From assembly GCF_000003605.2 (NCBI RefSeq), contig NW_003151256.1:147924-211923 (forward strand): 64,000 nucleotides of DNA, written 5' to 3'. The notes beneath the pieces were generated by a model, which was given only the letters and a program-made list of their open reading frames with translations, was not told where the DNA came from and did no database searches. Below are positions 1 to 12,400 of this stretch, piece by piece. This stretch comes from Saccoglossus kowalevskii. Taxonomy: Eukaryota > Hemichordata > Enteropneusta > Harrimaniidae. The translations under genes and the position numbers were made by a program. How positions within the stretch are numbered: the first letter of the stretch is position 1; every line of letters starts with the position of its first letter.

Positions 1-1307
1 ATGCGATACTAACTATTTAGCTTCAGGTTTCACACCACAATTTTAAAACTGAATAGTGTATTTTCCCCATAGTGATATCGTGCTCGTCTGTCCAACAGAT
101 TTTAAGTCAAATAAAACTTTCCATACGCATATTTCCATGAAATTAGGTGTTCCTTACGAGGTGGTCTTGTATGTAACTAGTTTACCCCTAATCACATGCA
201 AAGTATACATATCTAAGTCGTATAAGTGCTAATGCTAATTGTATTAAGCTATTCAAAGATGTTGTTTGTCAATAATTAAAAAAATCCACATTTTTTATTG
301 ACTATAACGTTATATTGACGTATAATTTACTTCAATATCTACCCTCATATGCTAAATATGTTACATTATTGGCAACATGTTATTACATTATCGGATGGTT
401 ACTTTTATTACATTATTAATTATTACGTTAACAAAAGGTATATGAATTGTTGCTTATTATTTAAAGGTATATTATAAAGGTATTTCCTCAATGGCTGGTT
501 ATTACAGTGTTAGTTGATGCAGTCAACGACTCTGTGGTGCCTTAATACATACGCGCAAATCCACAAATAGTAAAAACGGGCGTGCTTTATTCAACAGTTC
601 TACAGACATATGTCTTTAATAATGTCACTTTATATCCAGGTTCTACTGTCTGCACGCTGGTCGATCCTTCCTACCAGTTATTTATCTTTAATATTGTACA
701 CGGACATTATTATGGAGCGCTACCAAAGTTTTGCACATGGTGAGTAACAAGGCATATCGAGACTTTAATCCAATACATCTCGCCCATATATATCGCCCCC
801 TCCAGTGACGAACCCATATGACGTGGATGTCGCTTTAATGCGTCTCGTCCATTGTGAAGATTATGTTTGGGGGAAAATTTACTAAAATGTATGTCACGAA
901 CGTCTATAAAAGTAAACGCTGTGATCGATTTAAACGTGTACGTTATTTTGACATCACAGGGGCGTTCCATCACTAGATTTATATGTATGGTGTATTGCAT
1001 GTTTTTCTGCAAGTGCTGTACGAGTTGAGATTGTTGCTATCATTCTGAAAGTTCGTAATAACCTTTGATCGAAATTACTACTTTCGATCATCTATTCACA
1101 GTAATTTCGCTTGTACTAGGCGGCCCTTTAGTTTTGTAGTAAACTAAATCCATTTTCTACATACAGTAAATTCAACGATTTACGATGGTAACAGCAAAGA
1201 ATATAAGAAAATGTACAAACCTCGCCTTTATAGTCTTAATGTCACCAAACAATTATAAAAATAAAATGTATCACGAATCACTAATCATGTATATAATTAT
1301 ACTTCAG
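1..1307. other. Non-coding stretch before the first visible ADAR exon
   Basis: No coding region I can support. The stretch is AT-rich with scattered stops in all frames. It probably holds an upstream intron of the ADAR-like gene, because the exon that begins at 1308 starts in phase 1 and so needs a preceding exon. I could not locate that exon; it may lie outside the window. Confidence 0.5.
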
Positions 1308-1439
1308 ACGTGGAACACTTCTTGGTTGAAAGTTTGCAGGGATACACGCTTCGTGACGATACAGAGAAGGCGAAAAATGAGCTTCTCCAGAAAGCGATGG
1401 AATTAAAGACGTGTACTGATTGCCCAGTAGATACTACAG
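1308..1439 (+). CDS. ADARB1-like gene, internal exon upstream of the dsRNA-binding domains
   Basis: A 132-nt exon candidate, flanked by an acceptor (ACTTCAG, AG at 1306–1307) and a donor (GTAATG at 1440). It reads about 44 residues beginning DVEHFLVESLQGYTLRDD and ending DCPVDTT. It ends in phase 1 and the next exon opens with two bases of a codon, so the joined frame stays open (…DTTAPASLPAQF…). The segment matches no domain I recognise; vertebrate ADAR2 has a poorly conserved, lysine-rich N-terminus at this place. Support is splice consensus plus phase only. It could also be an alternative or spurious exon. Confidence 0.5.
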
Positions 1440-1851
1440 GTAATGTACTTAATAAGTAGGTGCGAACACAGTTTGTTTTACACTGATATACAATAGTTTA
1501 TATATTTACAACTGACTTCATCTGAATATTGAAACAAAACGTGTAAGTTTACTTTTTCATACAGTTACTCATTTGCAGTATGAGTGTTTGTCTCTCTATA
1601 CTACGAGAGTGTTGTCTAACAAATACCCCAATGAACTGTTAATTTGACAATGGCATAAATATAAATTGTGGTTACCTTAGTAATTCTGATAGTCTATGAT
1701 GTTGATCATTACTACTAATATACTGTTTGGAATAAACATCTACTGAACGTTTAGGTTTATGAATTATTTTGGTATTATGAACAATATAATTTGATCATTG
1801 AGAGATTCACTCAAAATTTATAACAATAATACTAATCCAATTTTGTTTCAG

Positions 1852-3548
1852 CTCCAGCGAGTCTGCCAGCACAGTTTACACGTCAAACGAGCACTGGGCG
1901 AAATGCTCTCTCGGTGTTAAACGAGGTAAGACCAGGCTTGCAGTTTATAGAAGTGAGCAGAAGTGGTCCTCCTCATGCACCTGTGTTTGTGATGGGAGTT
2001 AAAGTAGATGGTCAATACTTTGAAGGAAAAGGATGCAGCATAAAACAGGCAAAGCATATTGTTGCGAAACAAGCACTGAAGTTTGTACAGTCTGATGTGG
2101 AAATCGGTGGAACGGTTGATGCTGAATCTGGTAATGGGGACCAGTTGTCAACAACGTCTGAATCGGAAACCTTATCACAATCAGATCCGACACTTTTACT
2201 AGCCGCTTATAACCCCGGTCCAATAATCTACGATACACTGTCTGAAAGTGGGAATGGACATGAGAAGATGTACACAATGGCTGTCAAAGTCGGCGATGCA
2301 GTGTTTCAGGGCACTGGAGCGAACAAACATCAGGGAAAGATGGCGGCGGCAAGAGCAGCACTAAGTCAACTGAACGTACAATCGGAACCCACGACAAACC
2401 ATGAACTTCAAATGTCGGATCACATACAGAAATTAGTCTATACCAAGTTCACCTCCATTACAGAAAACTTCACCTCTCCGTATTCGAAAAGGAGAGTCCT
2501 CGCTGGCATCGTTCAGACAGTTAATAATGACCCACAGTCCGCTCAAGTGATTGCTGTAACCACTGGAACCAAATGTATCAATGGTCGAAATCTATCAAAG
2601 CGAGGAGCTGCAATAAATGACTGCCATGCTGAGATCATTGCACGGCGTTCCCTATTGCGATATTTATATTCACAGTTAGAGCCATACTTATCAGGAGTGT
2701 CTGAAGGGACCATTTTTACACCGAGAAAAAACAAGAGAGGATTCCAGCTCCGTGATGGTGTCTGCTTCCATCTTTACATCAGTACATCACCCTGTGGTGA
2801 TGCACGTGTGTTCTCGCCCCATGAAGAGAATGAGGAAACTACCGACACTCACCCAACGAGAAAATCGCGTGGTCAGCTACGTACAAAAATCGAAGCTGGA
2901 GAAGGAACTATCCCCATTGAAGGTTCTTCACCAATTCAAACATGGGATGGGGTTCTACTAGGTGAACGTCTATTGGTGATGTCTTGCAGTGATAAAGTAT
3001 CACGTTGGAATGTACTGGGTTTACAGGGAGCATTGCTGAGTTATTTTATAGAACCAATCTACTTAAAAAGCATTATCATTGGTTCCAATTATCACAGTGA
3101 GCACATGTCACGTGCTGTTATAGGTAGAAGCAAAGATATAACAGGTATACCAGATATATACAGACATACTGATCCTGCTTTGTGCCGAACCACCAAACAG
3201 CTTGATGATCGTGTACCCGGAAAAGCACCTGACTACAGCATCAACTGGAATGTGGCAGACGATAATGTGGAAGTCATCAACACCACGACAGGGAGAACTG
3301 AGGAGCAGAGTGAGCATTCAAGATTGTCCAAGCGAGCACTATACCTACAGTTTAGGAAATTTGCTGGAAAGTTGACTTCGCTAACAACAAAAAAGAAAGA
3401 AGTGGGAAGGGGTTGCAACTATCATGAGGCTAAAATTCAAGCCCTGGAGTACCAGTCGGTCAAGCGTAAACTGGAACAGGAACTACAGAAGAAAGGATTG
3501 GGTACATGGGTAAAGGCACCTTCTGAGGTCGACGAGTTTGATGTGTAG
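1852..3548 (+). CDS. ADARB1: ADAR2-like double-stranded-RNA adenosine deaminase (ADARB1 family), main exon
   Basis: Catalyses hydrolytic deamination of adenosine to inosine in double-stranded RNA, normally in the nucleus. The exon begins after a TTTTGTTTCAG acceptor and runs uninterrupted to TAG at 3546–3548. Numbering residues from the codon at 1914: dsRBD1 about 1–60 (with some residues upstream of 1914), dsRBD2 about 90–154, deaminase domain about 172–540. The zinc and catalytic set is complete: CHAE with H238 and E240, SPCGDAR with C294, and MSCSDK with C358. The GEGTIPI loop carries the base-flipping glutamate of ADAR2. The AEIIARRSLLRYL helix keeps the arginines that contact inositol hexakisphosphate in human ADAR2. 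The C-terminus (GLGTWVKAPSEVDEF) aligns with the ADAR2 end. No Z-DNA-binding domain is visible, which argues against ADAR1. Visible length with the preceding exon is about 609 residues; the start codon is not identified. All catalytic residues are intact, so I read it as active. Unusually, no intron interrupts the dsRBDs or deaminase domain. Confidence 0.93.
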
Positions 3549-6366
3549 ATGTCTACAGTCTAAATCCTGGAAGTACATGTGTATCAATTGTTTCATATGA
3601 ACTTATATGAACTTATATGAAATATTTCAGTTTTAGATTTAAATATATTAAATATTTGGAAGTTGTTTTCTTTAGTACAATGTTGCTTACTGAGAACACA
3701 ATATTTCTTGGTGCTGGTTTTAGTTTGTCTTAATACGTAATTGTCCTCATTGTATTTATATTTTGTAAATATCAATTTAAAATTTTATTCGCGCAAATGG
3801 CGCTTCGACCAAAACGTAATTGAATATATATTTTTATTTAGCAAAAAATTTTTAATTGTAATTTCTTTGTTTTATTTGAAAAATAGAGATTCTCTCTATA
3901 AACTTCATATGATTGTATATCATTACTCTTCACGCCGTTTGACACAGAACACGTGCAACACATTTAAATGCATTTTGTGTTAATTCTTGTTATCTGATTT
4001 GTATTGTGTTTATTCAAACCATAATGCAATGTATGTATGCTTATAGGAGCTTACTATTAAAAGTATATAATGCATTTTTTTCCGACAGTCATTCTTTTAT
4101 GGATGTACCGTAGATATTTAATTATACGTTCTTTTATAAATATGCATATTCATTTACATTTTCTATACTTCATTAGAATTTTGAACATTTCACAGGGATT
4201 TTTATGCATATTAGGAAAGACTCGAGAACTCGTATAATATAAGGTTATTACGAAGATACCTCAAAGTATGCACGGAGACAGTACAGCGGCAGTATCGACC
4301 GACGCGCAGCGGAGGTCGACGCGACATCGTACTGTCTGAGTGCATACTTTGAGGTATCTTCGTAATGACCTTATTATTATACATCTTTTCCTACCAAGGA
4401 TACATCATGGGAATGCCGAAATCCAAAAAGTTTAGAACATAATCAGCGAACTTCTTTGTATGGAGTCCGGTCAAATCCTGGTGGCAGCCATGTTTGTATT
4501 TATTATTATAGGACGCTTACGCGCGTAATTATTCCATATTTGGAATTCGTATTTCCTAACATGGTAGTACGAAAATACCCAGTAAAATACCGCAAAATTA
4601 CGGCACGCTGTAACTTATGGCGTTACGGTGACAGATGTATAATAATATGTATTATGTTACCTCGTGTTAAAGATCGTCACGATATTGGGACAGAACGCAG
4701 TTACCTTGTAGTGAATAATAATCATAAATATTAATTTTGGGTCAGTAATGAAAATACAGTGACCTTATTTTCGTTGTAGTGTATGCGCAGTTATATACAA
4801 AAACAACACTCCCACAGACTCAAACGTGCTATTAACTAGTATGTTGGGTTTAATTATTCAGTCAAAAATATATACTTCAGTGTTGCGACTCGGTCAATAA
4901 TTACTTTTTTGAGTCATTAATACTGTAACTTTGAGGTCTGGAAAGTCTTTGAGTTGTCTTTAAATTACAGGAACAATAACAAACAATTTGAAAAGTCTTT
5001 AAATTTCTTCATAGTTTTTAATTCATTTTAGAAAGGCCCGTTTTCTCCAGGGAACTACCATATCCTCAGAACTTTGATGATCTTTGGTGATGATGTTGGC
5101 CTGAATTAAAGGTCAAAATGTCTTGGGGGGGGGGAATGCAAGAAAGTTTGGGGAAAGTCTTGGAAATCATTTGGCTCTTGGTGCTATGGACCCTGTTTTA
5201 TCATTTGGCAGAGTGTTATATGATATGGTGAGTTGGAAAGGTGAGGTGAAGTAGGGCAGGGGTTGTGCTTTGTAACTTGTCACGAATACCACACTAGACT
5301 GAATGTGTGATAATGGCAAGTATTGACACAAATATCAATGTAAACCATGGCTAGACTGATAACAACCGGTGCAGATAGTTGATTCAGCTGATGTATGCCA
5401 CTCAGATGTAATAAACACTGTCTATCATACATACATACAGTTACAGCATGGCTCACTGTGTGAATATTTAGTGGAATTGATCAATAGATAATCATGTGCA
5501 CAGTCAGCTGGCGTACTAACAAATAATTAAATAAATGCGATAAATCTACTGATATTTATTGTATGATGCCACCATTTTGAATCCGCCCGAATCACGTGAA
5601 CGGACACATTTTGAGACGTATTATCCAGATTCCAACAAGTCAGAGTGAAAATACCTCTTTTACAGTCGAAGGATCTGTTGGCAATTCAACCACATTCGTA
5701 AGAGTCAATGATTTGAAATCATCGGGGTGGCTGGAAGTCCATGACCAGTTCTTTTTTGTTCTTGTCTAAACTATTTCAACTTTCTCTGCGTATATGAAAC
5801 CGAAATTATCGTTCAACTGTCGGTGATTGGCTCCTAGGTTGGATGACGATTTTGTTTTTTCCCGCTCACTACAACACTCATATGATACTGACTGACTTTT
5901 ATTATCAGTGTGGAGACAAAGTTTCATTACTGAAGACAACAAATATTCCAACGAAAGACGAAAACATGGCATGGAAGTACAAGCATAAAAACTGACAATT
6001 TCTTGTTTTAGATTTTCAGCAACACAACTTAACTGGTTGTTGAACGTGTACGCTATATCACATCATATTGCCATATTTGGGTTTTCTTGAAGACAAATGT
6101 AGTCTTCAAATTATGGGGCAGAAATTGTTGGCCTCCTCTAGAGGACACCCTCTTATAGCAGGCAACTTGTGAAAAAGACCCCCTCCCCATCCCACCTACC
6201 ACCGCGCGGCACTGATAATGTTTTTGAATCGAGTCGATGTATGCAGCTGTGGGAACACATGATACTCAGATAGCCTAATCAATACATCATGTTTATTGCA
6301 ATATTCAAGCCTATATCTAAGTAGAGACATTCTAAAGCTGGCTCTGCTAGACGTTACGTCTACACT
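3549..6366. other. Gap between the ADAR-like and SMB–CUB genes; ADAR 3' UTR at its left end
   Basis: No gene seen. ATTAAA at 3647–3652 and again at 4056–4061 are weak candidate poly(A) signals for the ADAR-like transcript. A perfect 10-bp tandem duplication lies at 3601–3620. A hairpin repeat element fills about 4236–4660 and is listed separately. The rest, to the start codon at 6367, is AT-rich single-copy-looking sequence that should include the SMB–CUB promoter. I see no core promoter element strong enough to call. Confidence 0.5.
4236..4660. repeat. Hairpin repeat family J, copy 1 (MITE-like)
   Basis: About 40-bp near-perfect inverted arms at 4236–4276 and 4340–4382, sharing a core such as TTACGAAGATACCTCAAAG, enclose a GC-rich centre. 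Attached on the right is a roughly 280-bp segment bounded by inverted TATTATTATACATCT / AGATGTATAATAAT ends. The same two parts recur at 17343–17735, and the segment plus one arm recur in reverse at about 46888–47180, so this is a dispersed element. No transposase is present, so it is non-autonomous. The superfamily is not recognised. Confidence 0.75.
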
Positions 6367-6433
6367 ATGGAGTTGAAAATTGTAACATTGTTGCTCATCG
6401 CCGCGGTTTGCAGTTCTATATCGGCTGTAAACG
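6367..6433 (+). CDS. SMB–CUB gene exon 1: signal peptide
   Basis: Starts at ATG 6367 and ends at a GGTAAGAG donor in phase 1. Encodes MELKIVTLLLIAAVCSSISA then VN: a basic residue, a hydrophobic core of leucine, isoleucine, valine and alanine, and a small-residue cleavage region near SISA-VN. The ATG is the only one that gives a signal peptide joined in frame to the later exons. The protein is therefore expected to enter the secretory pathway. Confidence 0.82.
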
Positions 6434-9400
6434 GTAAGAGTGTACAACTGACTATTGAAATATACTATATCACTATATTAGTGTCTTTATTCTTCACATA
6501 TCTTGAGATAGGCATGTCCTTCTATTCGCATCACAATTTGCTATTATATTACTCTATTGCTTGAACATATTCAATATATCATTGTCATTCAACCCAAGTC
6601 GTTGCACACACGGGGAATCAAACTTAAAATCCTAAACTGTGACTCTTCAGAGGCGGCAGCACGGAATTTTGCACCAACCTTGCGCCGAAAGGTGTAGTAA
6701 AGTGGCGCTTTCGGCGCAAGATTGGTGCAAAAGGTCCGGAGGCATGCTCCCCCTTAACAATTTTGAAATATAGACCCTCTGAAACGCCATTTCCTGCATT
6801 TTGAGGGTCAAATTCTGCTGACACAAATGGGTTTCAGCTTGACTTTGGAGGGGCGACGATCCCAACATTTTTTCGAGGGGGCCAGCCCTCTCCCCGTGCC
6901 GCCGCCACTGCTCATACACCTCACTGATTCATTCACCTAGAATCTAACGCGATTTTAATTCAACGGTTTTCTCAAGCAAAACAACACATACTCGACATAT
7001 GATAGTCTACAAGCCGTTTGTGAGTACGACATACCTACGAGGCAGGCCTTGCATGCATGTTACCATAGTAATATAATGAAGTTATGGAGACGGCCAATTC
7101 TGTGGCAGCTATGAAGTTGCATACCGATTCCCCAGGCCATTATCCAATATATGTCTATCATATTATTAATACTATCAAATGTTTGATAGAATGCACTTAA
7201 ATTGACACTGTTTAGTAAATGGTCAATTACGATAAGCCCATAGCTTCCAGAGTGCGAGGATGGACTGACAATATGCCACGCAATGTTTTTTCTATGTCTG
7301 TTTGTTCGTCTGATAACAACAATTGGACTAAATTTGCTGTATTTTGATAATTACAAAAATTCAAGACTATTCATTATAAAAATACACGATTGTGAAATTA
7401 ATTAATTTAATTGTATACTAAGATTATTCATTTGATGAAAAAAATGAAGATGATATGAGACGGTGAGATAGGTGGCGTATGGTGCTATGTGATAACCCAT
7501 TTGATAACCCAATATCTGGCCAATGTACATACATTGATGGACTTGTTAAGGACAAGGTAGTGTTGATCCACCACATTTTTTCAAATATGCGTAGAATTAA
7601 ATCATATACGACCCCTTCCCAATACCAGTCGCATTCCCAAAGAACGCTGGTCGTCGCGCCTTTTCGGGTTCGACGTTGGTTATATAGCGTGCTTAAGACA
7701 AGTTGTTTGTTTATTTGTTTGTTTGTTAACACAAATCTCGAACACTCGCTGCGCAACAGGTACAGCATTTTAACAAACGAACAACCTACATATACTGTCG
7801 TCGATATCTGAAGTGATGAAATGCTTAATAGTAAGGTTTGGATTCATAAACCACAGACAAAACTACAAAGGTATATTTCGTGTTTGTGATATGTATTCAG
7901 ATATTACCCGAAAATGTATTTATTTTGAACAATTCCCAAGGACATTGATTGATGACTGCCTTAATCTATATATCTCTTAACTTTTTAAAGCGATTAAATT
8001 CGTGCTAATCATACATACATTCTGTAATGTTCCTTTAAAGAAAGAATTAGATTACTCGTCTAGATTATACTGAGCTCACATAACTTGATGGACTTGAGAA
8101 TACTGTGTTGTCGTCCTTTTCAATATGGTATAACTCAAATGCACAATATTATGACACAAATGGCCGTCGAGTTCTCAATGAGAACCGCGAGACTTGAGAG
8201 AACCACGAGACTTGCCCCTCAATAATGATTGATAGCGTCGGCTATTTTACTAACCTATATATGTATATTTGTTTTTTCAAATGCTCGTTGCGATTTGAAT
8301 ATGTAGTATATATGTATGATGTCGTTCTAGTGTTCTTAAATAATGTTTCTGTTTTATTATTTAGGACAAACCACTCCGAAACCAACACCTTGTAAGTTGA
8401 TTTATTGATAGTTATCTATACAGATATCAATATATATTGTATATTAAATTACTGGTTTTTTACTATTTTTTTTTCAATTCTGGAAATATTTCATATTCTC
8501 ATAGCTAGTTCGTGTTATGGTAATTGCAATGAGTGTATATCCTTCAGTTGCTGTTGCGATAATGCCTGTCCTTATCTTGGAGACTGTTGTCCCGATTTCC
8601 AAGAGGCTTGTCCAAGTAAGTAATTTAAATAAGTTCGTTTTTTTTTTCTGATTCAAGACACGTTTTCTATAAGTTACACCCTGTGGTCAGGAGGCGTTTT
8701 CCTGACGTCAAAATGACGTAAGCAATGTAGTTTGCAACGACATATTTGTTTGGTTGTATAGTCGTCCGTTGTTTTCTATAAATGTAAGGCATAATTTGAT
8801 ACGTCGAAATAGTCACAAAGAAGCTGCTTCCTGATTGGTCTGATTGTTAGGTGTTGGAGTTGAGTAGCCAATCGAACACAATCTTTTAAGTGGCATTGAC
8901 TCTTAATAATTCATTTATATTGATTTTCATTGACGGATATATCAAACCGACGCTGTGAACGGCCATTTTGTCATCGAAGTATGAATAGAACGTCTTGTCG
9001 CTAGATGGCGCGACTTATCAGGAACAATGCATAGACTGTACCTTTAAACGATAAATGACATAAAAAGTATGCAAAATGTTTCACAAACATTGGCGGAAAA
9101 AATATGAAGTGCGAGATTGGAAGAACATGTTTTAGCCATATTTTGGCATTTTTTTCCATTAAGTAGAAATATATCGATTTGAACACGTGATGGTTGAAAC
9201 CGCGTATCACTGTAATAAATACATTCGACCAATTCTATTGCTTGTAACTAACATCTTTGGAAAAGTGGGTCAGATTACGTAGTAAGGTTAAGATGGTGGC
9301 GTAGAATTTAATCTTGAAATTTCATCTGATAAAATGATTGACTTAATTGATTGAATTAATTGCTATGAGTAGTGTGAAACGTTGGATATTTTTTCTTGTG

Positions 9401-12400
9401 GTATACAATTATGGTCACATTCTCTCTTAAATAAATCTTCCCATCATTCTGAACGAAGTGGGTATTTTTGGTTCAATATAGAGGAATTCGTCATTCTGAA
9501 CACAATATTTTGTGTTCAATGTTGCTCCAACCGTGTTACGATTTCATCACTTTAGTTGTTCAGTCTCTCGTTTTTATTCTTCCACATTTTTATTCAAATC
9601 ACCTTTATCTGATGCTTCTGATGTACAATGCCCTATCGACAATTTAGGCCACCCCCCAAATAATTCATTATTTCATTTTATTGAAAAGTGGTTCGATCGT
9701 ATTTGTCAGCCATGTTTTCGATACTTCGGAATGGTCCGCATTTATTTAAAATATGTCAACTTATTGCATTGTTTCAATTCCATGACGTAATCTTTCGAGG
9801 ATATCAACAACACTATAACCATTCACTCACAATTGTGGTTTCCGTAACATTTCTATAATGTTATTTTAAGAGAAAAATAACGGAACTTGATATTGCTTAG
9901 CTTTAATTTCCTATTTAATCAAAGACTTTTATACCGATTGTATTATTATATATATATATATATATGTTCTATTTTTATAGAAGAACCTTCCCAAATAAAA
10001 GAAATTCTAAAATTTAAAAACATAAGAGGTAGTCACTAAACCATGTACTTTCACACTCAAGCAAGAGAATAGACATGTTGGTGAACTAGCCTTGCACTGT
10101 GAGTGTTTTATTGTTTACACTCTGTAAGATACCATTTATTTTCACAAATAAAAAAAAAAAAAAAAAAAAAAAAGAACTGCAGACCTCACTTCTTTATATT
10201 TTTGAGTGGGCCAGCCATGTTCCCACATACAAAAATACACATAATATTTCTATTTAGAAGCATAACAATACAACGACTAGATTTGGTGTCACAGTTTGCT
10301 CCCAATTCATACTGGAATATTGCCAGCAATAATTAATAAAGCTTGTTCAGAAAACCATTTATTCCCGACATCATAATCAATGGCTAGTTCTCAGGATCTA
10401 CAACAGTGAATAAATAAACAGAAATCATTTTGATGCCATGTTTTTAGACGACTCTGCCATATCGCACAGATATTCAACACCGCCATATCGAATTTGGATT
10501 TGGACCATACAGTTTCAAGCTGCAGGGTGTCTAAACAATGACTCAACAAACAATAAACACATCTTCCACTCACCACACAAGTTTTAGCCACAATTGAACA
10601 ACCAAGAAAACAACAAATATCAGGCTGCATCTTGAAAACAACGAGATACCGCATTACAACCAGTCATTACAAACATGAAATCCTCCACCCCTCCCAGTAC
10701 ACCCTACAGCATTAATGGTTCCTATACTCATCTGCATATATGTACAACAAGCTTAGCCAATAGATGCACCTGACTCATCAAACTTTTGACCAACCACTCA
10801 TTCTAAATATTGTTGAGTGAGGGCGCTATTTACTAATGAGAGGAATCTTTTAAACAAATTAAACAGATATACTTGTCGTGATAACAAATGGAGATGGCGA
10901 TAAACGATGCAAGAATTATCCTTTGCCTCGCAAAAATGGGGGGAGGGTAAGATTAAATAAATAACTGTCCAGCCAACAGATAATAGAACATGCACGAAAT
11001 GAAACTTGACAAAGAAATTACGTAATTTTATTTTTATTCCTCATACAGATCCAACGTTACCATCGATACCAGGTTAGCAATTACATTTCATGAATTATTC
11101 ATATAAATATAATGTATTCAGTTACGTATGATGACTTTCGGTTGCAAATAACCACGTGCTTCCGTGGCAGATTTAATGTAGTCTATCATAATAATAATTT
11201 ATTTTGTCATAGATGCCTGTGGTGAAATTGTAAACATTCCAAATGGGGGCTCTGTAGACATCACGTCGCCATTGTACCCGAACTATTACCCAGACGACCT
11301 CAACTGCAATTGGACAATTTACACTGAACACGGCAGTATGATTTACTTCGAACACGTGGACTTCAACACGGAGGATGGATTTGACTTTTACTCGGCCGGG
11401 AATGGAGACGCACCGAGTCAGGAAACCAGCGAGGTGTGGAGACACTCTGGATCAAGTCGACCCGAAGACTTTCTGACGGATTCAGGGACTGGGTGGATAA
11501 CATTCACATCAGATGTCAATACTGCTGCAAGGGGCTTTCATACTATAGTACACGATTCTGGTAAAAAACGTGTATTTGCAATATTTCTCCAAATAAATCG
11601 ACAAAGGCGTATAAAGGCTACAATACTTTATTGTGTAACAACACATAATGGAATATGCAGTATTAAATATTTAAACAAATTTAACGACCCAGAGTTCTTA
11701 TTGCCACCCAATATGAAAACAATATGAAATCAAACTTCGTTTTTTTTTTTTTATTTTGATTGAGTACGTCTTTAAAAAAAAATACGCGTAACCCACATCT
11801 CACCGACATTGACGATGAACATACTACAACCGAGTACAGACTAGCGTGTATATTTTAGTGTATGCGTGCCTGCGCAAAGCGTCCTCCACAGCCGACACAG
11901 ACACAGAACAAGAAAATAGCACATCCGGTACGCGTGCACGGCAATAATTTCTAGTCAGACTTACCAGTAACGGCTCTGCGCACAGTCCTGCTATTCGGTC
12001 ATTTTGTGTGAGCTAACGACACGCGACTTTGTATAACATAAATATGTTTTGTAATTCCTTAATCAAGGATATGGAAGCTGTGCTGGAATATGTGGTCTTT
12101 ATAACAACGCAAATGGTTGCAGTTGTACGACTACCTGCATCGTGAGTGACGACTGCTGCTATGATTATTTCGAATATTGTGCAGGTACTGTTGTGATTAG
12201 ATACAATTACAGTGAAGTCCACAAAGGCGTGAATGTTTTTTATATAAAATATTTATAAATGTTTAATGACGGTTAGAAACAACTTGACCAATCACAAAGC
12301 ATTTAAGAATGCATGACAGAAAATGGGCCAATGAATGAAGAAACCCCGCAGAAACTCATAAACGTTCCTATTTGGCATATATTGAAATAAAGCGAAAATG

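Noticed and set aside
1185-1406. 73-codon plus-strand open frame overlapping the ADAR upstream exon
   Set aside because: It is in a different frame from the exon that joins the dsRBDs in phase.
11561-11727. Read-through of CUB1 past its end
   Set aside because: A GTAAAA donor at 11561 and phase agreement with SMB2 make it intron; the extension has no similarity to the array.
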